Origin: Bacteroidaceae bacterium
GTDB lineage: Bacteria; Bacteroidota; Bacteroidia; Bacteroidales; Bacteroidaceae
Direction: 5' to 3'
DNA: 64,000 bases
NCBI GenBank assembly: GCA_017619585.1
Contig: JAFZSA010000010.1
Location: 1-64,000 of the forward strand
The notes under the pieces are model-generated. The model worked only from the letters and a program-made list of their open reading frames with translations, was not told the origin of the DNA and searched no databases. This document shows, piece by piece, positions 54,145 through 61,700 of this stretch. The translations under genes and the position numbers were made by a program. Within the stretch, counting starts at the first letter, position 1; every line of letters begins with the position of its first letter.

Positions 54145-54713
54145 TCACGCAGATATCGCAGATATTCGCAGACTAACTATAATTCATAATTCATAATTCA
54201 TAGTTCATGGTTATGTGTCATTTTTAACAAAAACCTTTAAAAACCCTTTTTGCAAGCTTTGGCACTTTGTGCCTTCGTTCTGCTATTGTCATGAATCTGT
54301 CTGTAAGCTAGCTTCCACCATCTTCCTGCCAATAGCAAAACATATCTTTCAGATATCAAAGCTTTCAAAAAGAAAAACATTGAAAACCATTTGTTTATAC
54401 GTAAACGCAAACGTAAACGTCAACGTTAACTTTATTCCCCTAAAGGGCGGCTGGGGTCTTTCGCTAACCGCTAACCACTAACCGCTAACCTTTCCCTATT
54501 GGAGGGAAATGTTTTTAAGCGAAGCGGGGTTTTTCTTTTGTTCTGGCTGAAATCTCATAGAGATTGATGATGTGGATGTGAGCTTTTATCAGTAAGCTTG
54601 CTTACAAGAAAAAGAACACTGACACAGCATCAGAGGCATAGCCTCAGCCAGAACAAAAGGGTTTTCTCGGTTTTTTTTTAAACATTCTGCGAATATCTGC
54701 GCTTTCTGCGTGA
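54145..54713. repeat. Modular intergenic element, copy B (~0.57 kb) with 28-bp terminal inverted repeats
   Basis: The ends TCACGCAGATATCGCAGATA (starting 54145, 28 bp) and TCTGCGAATATCTGCGCTTT (starting 54686, 28 bp) are inverted copies with 26 of 28 matches. Between them lie the same modules as in copy A in reverse order, plus a small REP-like insert (54433-54460). It fills the gene-free gap between the LolA-like and aldolase genes. No ORF. Confidence 0.85.
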
Positions 54714-54753
54714 CATTATTTCAATAATTCTTTGGCGGCCCATTCTTCATTCT

Positions 54754-55377
54754 TCATTTCCCCCTGTGGTCAATAAACTTGTAATCTTTAAACTGATTCT
54801 TAGGGAAGGTAAACACTCTGTCATCTATTCCGCCGCTGCGGAAGTTTGTTACCTGAACCGTTGTGGTGATAAATGCCAGTTTAATAGATAAACTTACAGG
54901 GTGCAGATTATCTTTCCTGATGAGGGCCGTAACGTAGCGTATGCCAAAGAACTTAGAGTTCCTCACCTTGGCTGTCAGTTCGTAGTAGTCCCCCTTGTCC
55001 TTATAGCTGTAGGCAAAGTTATTCACATCGTATTTGAACATCGACAGATACTTGTCCTTCTTATCGTCGTCAAAGTCGTGAATATCCACCTTCTTCTCCT
55101 TCCTGTCTACCATATAGGCAACCTTTCCGTCCTCCCAGGCAGCAAAGCGTGCCTCGTTGTATGTTATCTTCTTATCCTTATACACGGCATCGCCATGCGT
55201 TTTGTACAGTCCAACAATGTTTACAGAATAGGTAAACGAAGAGCCTTCTGGGCCGAATACCATATTGAATACTTTATCAAACAGTTCCCTTGCATCCGGC
55301 TGCGTCTCCGTTTCTGTTACAGCCAGGGTTCGTCCGCACAAGGAGAACATTAACATTATAATAAGTATAAGTCTCAT
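54754..55377 (-). CDS. LolA-like periplasmic protein
   Basis: The 207-aa protein has a signal peptide (LILIIMLMFSLCGRTLA, about 3-19). The half-barrel pattern of LolA-like carriers is seen: ARELFDKVFNMV, FTYSVNIVGLYKTHGDAVYKDKKI, ARFAAWEDGKVAYMVDRKEKKVDIHD, YELTAKVRNSKFFGIRYVTALIRKDNLHPVSLSIKL and the family end VFTFPKNQFKDYKFIDHRG. LolA-like proteins carry lipoproteins or lipids across the periplasm. The gene overlaps the flavoprotein gene upstream by 4 nt (ATGA). Confidence 0.75.
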   Translation of the reverse strand: MRLILIIMLMFSLCGRTLAVTETETQPDARELFDKVFNMVFGPEGSSFTYSVNIVGLYKTHGDAVYKDKKITYNEARFAAWEDGKVAYMVDRKEKKVDIHDFDDDKKDKYLSMFKYDVNNFAYSYKDKGDYYELTAKVRNSKFFGIRYVTALIRKDNLHPVSLSIKLAFITTTVQVTNFRSGGIDDRVFTFPKNQFKDYKFIDHRGK

Positions 55378-56585
55378 GGTTCCTGATTATTAGTCTGATG
55401 TGATGTGGATATATGCTTGGCAACTACATAACCCATGCTCCATGCCGCCTGCAGGTTGAAGCCGCCTGTTACGGCATCCACGTCCAGCACCTCGCCGGCA
55501 AAGTACAGGGTTGGGTGTTGCTTGCTTTGCAATGTATTGATGTTAATAGCCTTTAGTGATACGCCTCCGCAGGTCACAAACTCCTCCTTGAAGGGGCACT
55601 TGTCCGTAATCTGATATGTATCGGCCGTCAGCACCGTCAGCATCTTGTTCAGGTGCTTGGTATTCAGGGCACCCCACCGTTGCGTCAGAGGTATTCCCAT
55701 GCGGGTAAGCAGAACGCTCCAATGCTTGCTGGTGAACTGCTGCGGATAGGCACTGGTAATGAGCTTCTGAGCGTTGAGCTGCATCATATCGTGTAGCATG
55801 TCTCTAACCTCCTGTTCCGACGTATTACCCATCCAGTTGATACACAGCTGACTCTTGTAGTCATGTTCTGCCAGATAGCGGGCAGCGTATGACGACAGGC
55901 GCAATATCGCCGGTCCGCTCATACCCCAGTGCGTAAGCAACAGAGCCCCCTGACTACGGAACTTTGTCCCCGGTATGAATGCCTGCACGCCTTCCACCAC
56001 CGTGCCCATCAGCAACTGATGCCAGTCGCCTTCAACGTTAAAGGTAAAGAGCGATGGAACGGGCTGTTCTATGGGAATATCCAACCCGTCCAACATACTG
56101 AAACCTGCAGGCGTTGGGTGACCGCCTGTAGTTATCACTACCCTATCCCATTTGTTTAAGTCAATATGCGTAACTTTCTCGTTCAGATGCAGTTGAACAC
56201 CCAAACCTTTTATATTATATAGCAATGTGTTGACTATCTGCATAGCGTCCTGAGATTCAGGGAAAATACATTCATCTTCCTGGGCAACCAGTCGCACACC
56301 TTCCTGCTCGAACCATGCACAGGTATCCTGTGGACTGAGAACAGAAAGGGCTCTGCGCATCAGCTTCTCGCCACGCGGATAGACCTCCTGCAGGTTCTTT
56401 ACAGCCTTGAAAGTATTGGTCAGGTTACAGCGTCCGCCACCTGTCACAGCAACCTTTGCCAATGCCTTACCCTTACTCTCAAAGATGTGGATATCGGCAT
56501 CGGGCATCATCCGCTTCAGGTTTATGGCGCAGAAACATCCTGCCGCCCCAGCCCCTATAATAGCTATAGACAGTTTCTCTCCCAT
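55374..56585 (-). CDS. HI0933/YhiN-family NAD(P)/FAD-dependent oxidoreductase
   Basis: The 403-aa flavoprotein has the Rossmann motif IAIIGAGAAGCFCAINL (7-23), AVTGGGRCNLTN (46-57), the family-typical HWGMSGPAILRLSSYAAR and the C-terminal AGEVLDVDAVTGGFNLQAAWSMG. The physiological substrate of this family is not well known (some members act on aminoacetone or bile-acid intermediates). It is translationally coupled to the LolA-like gene. Confidence 0.9.
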   Translation of the reverse strand: MGEKLSIAIIGAGAAGCFCAINLKRMMPDADIHIFESKGKALAKVAVTGGGRCNLTNTFKAVKNLQEVYPRGEKLMRRALSVLSPQDTCAWFEQEGVRLVAQEDECIFPESQDAMQIVNTLLYNIKGLGVQLHLNEKVTHIDLNKWDRVVITTGGHPTPAGFSMLDGLDIPIEQPVPSLFTFNVEGDWHQLLMGTVVEGVQAFIPGTKFRSQGALLLTHWGMSGPAILRLSSYAARYLAEHDYKSQLCINWMGNTSEQEVRDMLHDMMQLNAQKLITSAYPQQFTSKHWSVLLTRMGIPLTQRWGALNTKHLNKMLTVLTADTYQITDKCPFKEEFVTCGGVSLKAININTLQSKQHPTLYFAGEVLDVDAVTGGFNLQAAWSMGYVVAKHISTSHQTNNQEP

Positions 56586-56689
56586 TTACCATGTATATAT
56601 ATCACTTGACTCATCTCCTTCCCTAATGGAAAGTGCATCTAATTTAATGGGATGTTTCATATCGTATATACTTATATATGAATTAATAT

Positions 56690-58183
56690 TTACTTTACAA
56701 GTTTCAAGCCCTTTTCTGAAAGATAATACCGCTGATTAGGGTGGTTTGGCTTATCGGGATATGCACGAAGCACGTAGCCACCTTCGACAGCGGGTCTAAG
56801 TAGCTTCATTTGAACAAAACTCCGACTCCTGATTTTTAACCTCACCTGTATGTCAAACATCGTTAGAACATTTTCACGTATAGTGTTTATTAGTTGCTGA
56901 ACTTGTTCACTAGGTTGTTCACCAGCTTGTTCACTAGGTTGTTCACTAGGTTGACCACCAGCTTGTACTCTAGCTTGTACCTCAGCTTGACCACTAACTT
57001 GGTCGCCAAACCAATAAGTGATGGTTGAAGAGACAAGGTCGCTTGAAAATTCAACCTTTCCTCGGGTAAGCCGTTCCCATGCCAACATCTTATCAATACC
57101 ATAGCCAGCATTTTCGCCTAACTTGGCATAACGAAATAGTTTGATAATGTTTGGGTTGCGGGGAATAGAGTGTATCTGCGTGCGTAGTTCCGACAATGGG
57201 AACATAAACCTTCCAGGATTCTGCAGCTCTATGCGATCAGTAAACACACGAATCGTTGGATGCATAGGACTGAAATAGTCGGCATGGGCACAACAGTTAG
57301 TAAGTCCTTCTCTTAGAGCATACAGCTGTGATTCATCCTCTACGCCAACACCATCGGGACGGGCCCTGTATGGCGCATCAACATAATTACGTAGTCTCTG
57401 GAGTATAATCTGATAGGATTCCCATATGTTATCTTGCTCCTGCATTCGGAAAGTGTATCGTACCTGAGCATCAGCTAGACTCTTACCAGGAATCTCAAGA
57501 TAGTCAATCCAGAAATTGCTAACGTACCGCTGTACGACATCCCGCTGACCCAGCATCAAGATTCCTCCGATAGTCAATTTCCCCTCTTTTGATATACCTA
57601 CTTTCTCACAGAATTGGTCATTGGGCAAGTCTTTATAGGGAAATGTTGGGTTATCACTACGTATGTGATTTCTGTACGTCTCAAGTGAGCTCATATTCAA
57701 ATCATCAAGGCTTGTATCATCCACCACCTGTTCACTCTTACTACCGAAAGCCTGATCACGCATCATTGCCATTACTTCTGATTCTGTAGCACGACGGTCG
57801 CCACTACCAGTCCTGATGAAAGTATTAATGGGATTTCCGAAATAAATGGGCTTAATGATACTAGACGGAACAAAGAAAGCCAACACAATCTTCCCGTCAA
57901 AGTTGAACTTCTGCCCCTTAGCAGACAAACGCATATTGAATTTCTGCCCATTACGTAGTGTATTTAGAAAATCAGATTCCGTCTTTTCTCCATTGTTTAC
58001 TCCTTGAATCTCAAATTGTTTTCCATGCTGCTTGACACCAAAAACAATCCAACCGCCAGAAGTGTTCGAAAAAGCCGATACAGTTGTCCAAACATCTTCG
58101 GGCAGTTTATCCTGAGCCGTTTTACATTCAAAATCGTCCCATTCTATCTCAATCAACTTCTGCAAAAGTTCTTCTTTCGTCAT
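56690..58183 (-). CDS. AlbA_2/Schlafen-domain ATP-binding regulator with repeat linker
   Basis: The 497-aa protein has an AlbA_2 (divergent AAA-4) domain at about 8-125 (WDDFECKTAQDKLPEDVWTTVSAFSNTSGGWIVFGV), a HATPase-like C-terminal segment (ALREGLTNCCAHADY ... VFTDRIELQNPGRFMFPLSEL, about 275-325) and a winged-helix end (about 430-495). Between the last two lies a repetitive Q/E/S linker (about 395-430: QAEVQARVQAGGQPSEQPSEQ...) coded by near-tandem DNA repeats of about 12-24 nt (56895-57005). Such proteins are often transcription regulators near variable regions. Function here is unknown. Confidence 0.82.
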   Translation of the reverse strand: MTKEELLQKLIEIEWDDFECKTAQDKLPEDVWTTVSAFSNTSGGWIVFGVKQHGKQFEIQGVNNGEKTESDFLNTLRNGQKFNMRLSAKGQKFNFDGKIVLAFFVPSSIIKPIYFGNPINTFIRTGSGDRRATESEVMAMMRDQAFGSKSEQVVDDTSLDDLNMSSLETYRNHIRSDNPTFPYKDLPNDQFCEKVGISKEGKLTIGGILMLGQRDVVQRYVSNFWIDYLEIPGKSLADAQVRYTFRMQEQDNIWESYQIILQRLRNYVDAPYRARPDGVGVEDESQLYALREGLTNCCAHADYFSPMHPTIRVFTDRIELQNPGRFMFPLSELRTQIHSIPRNPNIIKLFRYAKLGENAGYGIDKMLAWERLTRGKVEFSSDLVSSTITYWFGDQVSGQAEVQARVQAGGQPSEQPSEQAGEQPSEQVQQLINTIRENVLTMFDIQVRLKIRSRSFVQMKLLRPAVEGGYVLRAYPDKPNHPNQRYYLSEKGLKLVK

Positions 58184-58199
58184 ATAGCTATTATATCAT

Positions 58200-58610
58200 T
58201 TACTCTTCTGGCACAGGGATTGCTTTGCGATATCCCATTCCGGTGACGTGGCAGATAAGTTTTCCTTCCTGATTGGTTACACGGACCTCTACTGAAGGGA
58301 TTTTGTGGTGGTCGGCAATGCTGACGGCTTCAGCCCTTAACAGATCACCTTCCTTGGCGCTTGATACATATATGATGCTATTGCTGATGCCGAATGTCAG
58401 CTGACCCTGACTGTTCATCAGGGCAGCTATTGCCAGGTCTGCCAACGTAAACAACGCACCTCCCTGACACACATTGCCACCATTCAGATGTCCTGTCGTT
58501 ACCTTCATCTCCGCAACAGCATGTTGCGCATCAACCTCTGTTATCTTACAGCCTGCATTTGCTGCAAACCTATCTGTCCTATTCAATAACTCTTGTATAT
58601 TCATGGCCAC
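58200..58610 (-). CDS. PaaI-type hotdog thioesterase
   Basis: The 136-aa protein shows the hotdog thioesterase pattern AVAEMKVTTGHLNGGNVCQGGALFTLADLAIAALMNS (about 28-64) and the final beta strands IYVSSAKEGDLLRAEAVSIADHHKI and VRVTNQEGKLICHVTGMGYRK. PaaI-like enzymes hydrolyse acyl-CoA thioesters in the cytosol. It is upstream of the AlbA-type gene by 16 nt and probably co-transcribed. Confidence 0.9.
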   Translation of the reverse strand: MAMNIQELLNRTDRFAANAGCKITEVDAQHAVAEMKVTTGHLNGGNVCQGGALFTLADLAIAALMNSQGQLTFGISNSIIYVSSAKEGDLLRAEAVSIADHHKIPSVEVRVTNQEGKLICHVTGMGYRKAIPVPEE

Positions 58611-58784
58611 ATCACCACTATATAATGCTTATATTCTGCAAAGATACCACTTTTCCCGAATAGAATGTATGTAAATAACAGAAATTTTTCCTTTAAAGAT
58701 AAGCATATTATGCTTGTTTTTTTGTAAATTCGCGCCGAAAAAGTCGTACTTGTGCAAATATTATCAACACTTAATAGTAAAATA

Positions 58785-61700
58785 ATGAAACGGAGAATAC
58801 ACATGTTGCAAAGTAATTTCATGCGTGCGGCCATATTGCTGCTCATGTTGTGCACCATAGCAACGGCACAAGCCGTGGAGTATATCACCGACGTGATGCT
58901 TATCGGCGCTCCCACAGAATCGGAACTGAATAGTCTGAAGAACACGTACTCAACGCAGGGCTGGAAGATTATCAACTATGACCTTAACAAAGGTGTACCC
59001 TGGGGCAGTGGCGACGGCATCCTGCTACTTTACAAGTCCGAGGAAAGTCCCGATGGCTGCAACCACAACTACATTACCGACTTCTACATCCAGAACCGTG
59101 GTGCAGCCAACACCACCAACACACTGAACTATGATGGTCGCACCTACAACCTGGTGCCCTACGACGGTTCCAGTCATTTTAAGGAGCAGAAGGGCGACCT
59201 GAACAGCGGTACCGGTGCCAATACTGATGCCATTCACCTCTACTACACCAGACAGGCCTTCCCTGACAACCGCGCCGTAACCTACATTAACCTCAATGAC
59301 ACCAAGAAGGGCGCTATAGGTAAAGAAGGCGGTGATACTGGCTACGACTTGAACTCAGGCTGTTCCAAACTTACGGATCAAGCTGTCTACTTTCACTTCT
59401 ACGCCCATCCGGCAGCAGAGCCCGACTATTTCATTACCGACGTGATGGTCCTGGGCGCATGGTCAAAGGATGATATAGACGGGTTGAAGTATATATATGA
59501 GCAAGAAGGCTGGACCGTCATAGACTACGACCTGAACAAGGGTGTCCCTTCCAGTGTGGCACCTTGGGTTTATCTGATATACAAAAAAGCGCACATAAAC
59601 GAAGCCACCGACGGTTATATTACAGACTTATTCCTTGATGGTTATATGGGAATTGCTATTAGACATAATGGAATTAGATATGATGTGGCACCCTTTGATG
59701 GCGATCAAGAGTTTAAGTCCAACTCGCAGTTCAAAGGCAACCTGAATGCTGGCATATCAGGTTATAGTGGGGGGGAGAATATATATGTCTTTTACACTCG
59801 ACACAGATTCCTCACTGATGGTAACGCCATCAATAACATCTTTGTCGACGACAATCCGAACGGTGCTTTTATGGATTTAGACCTTAACAAGAAAAGCGGA
59901 TATTGTGATTCTCGAATAGCGAGTGCAGAACCCATCTACATGCATGTCTCTACCGCCTCAACATGGAAGCACTTTCCGCCTGTTTCAAACTTGGATGGTT
60001 ACGAAAGCAAAGACGGCGGCATTCATGTCTGGGGATGGGCATACGACCCTGACGAGCCCACCTTGTCAAGCACTGTTCGCGTAGAAGTGTATCGTTCTGA
60101 CGAAACAGTCTACAAGACGGAGACCGTGAGTACAAATGTGCAGAGAGATGATGTAAACAATGCCAAAAGCATAATTGGAAAGCACGGCTTCGACGCCACC
60201 GTATCTATTGAGAAAGCAGGCACCTATACCATGAAAATATATGCCTGTGATCTTACTGGCGACAACGATGTGCAGATGGGGCAGACAAAAACTGTGAAAG
60301 TCGACGGCAGCAAACCGCAGTCAAGCCTGGATTTGGTTGAAACAACGGAAACCGGCATCAGGGTTAAAGGGTGGGCGTATGACCCCGACGAGTCTAGCGA
60401 ATCAGTTCCGGTTCGTATTGAGGTAAAACGCATTAACGGTAGCGCCTACAAGACCGTGAACCTGACCGCTAATATACAAAACGACGATGTGAACAATGCC
60501 TACGGCATCACCGGCAACCATGGTTTCGACACCACTGTTCCCATTGAGGATGCCGGCACCTACACGGCGAGCATCTTTGCCGGCGACCTTACGGATGACG
60601 GTGATGCACAAGTGGGCAGTACGGCAACATTAACCTTCATCGGAAACTCTCCCGTATCGTATCTGGACGCCTTTGTGGCACAGGAGAAAGGCTTCCAAAT
60701 GCAGGGATGGGCGTATGATCCCGACAGTCCTGCCGAATCCGTTCCCATCCGTGTGGAGGTGATATGTGCTGACGGCACCACTTATAAGACGGAGACGGTG
60801 AGTGCAAATATCCTGAGAACTGATGTGAACACCGCCAAAGGCATTACCGGCAATCATGGCTTCAACGCCACTATCTCTGTTCCTAAATCCGGGGGCTATA
60901 CCATAAAGATTTTTGCCTGTGACCTCACAAAAAACGCTGATTCGCAAATAAGCAGTAACCAAACATTGAAAGTTGTGGGTAGTAAGCCTAAGTCTTCTTT
61001 AGACGTATGCGGGTCGTCAGATGGAGGCATTCGCATCAAGGGATGGGCGTATGACCCCGACGAACCTGGCGAGAAAATTCCTATCCGAGTTGAAATCAAA
61101 CACGCCGACGGCTCTGAATACTTGAAGGTGAACCTGACGACAGATGATGTCAGGGATGACGTGAACAGCACCAATGGTATTGCCGGCAGTCATGGCTTCA
61201 GTGCCTTTATACCTGTTGCTGCGGGTACCTACAAAGTGAGTGTATTTGCCTGCGACCTTACCGATGACGGCGATGTTCAGGTGGGCTCAACCACAACTTT
61301 GACATGCACCGGCTTCATCGTGTTGACCGAAGAGTCTGGCGAAGTGACCCTTGTGGACGGCAACGTAGTCACCGGCACTGGCGGCGAATATACACGTATC
61401 GTTATTGCCGACGGAGCTACTGTCACACTCCGTGATATAAACATCACATCTCCCTATAGCACTGGTAAGAAGGTATACGAAGACGATGCAACATGGGTTA
61501 CCAACGAAGAGCACCCATGGTCTGGCATCACCTGTCTGGGCAATGCCACTATCATCCTGGCCGATGGCGCCAACAACTTCGTGCAAGGGGGAGGCACACG
61601 CTACTCCGGCATTCAGCCTGGACCTCCGGGCACCACACTCACCATCCGTGGCAATGGCACCCTCGAAGCACGTGGATGGACGGATGGAGCAGGTATCGGT

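Noticed and set aside
49412..54713. The two inverted element copies as ends of a composite transposon
   Set aside because: The genes between them are housekeeping functions (rubrerythrin, transporter, menA, aldolase), no transposase is present, and the copies differ at their ends.
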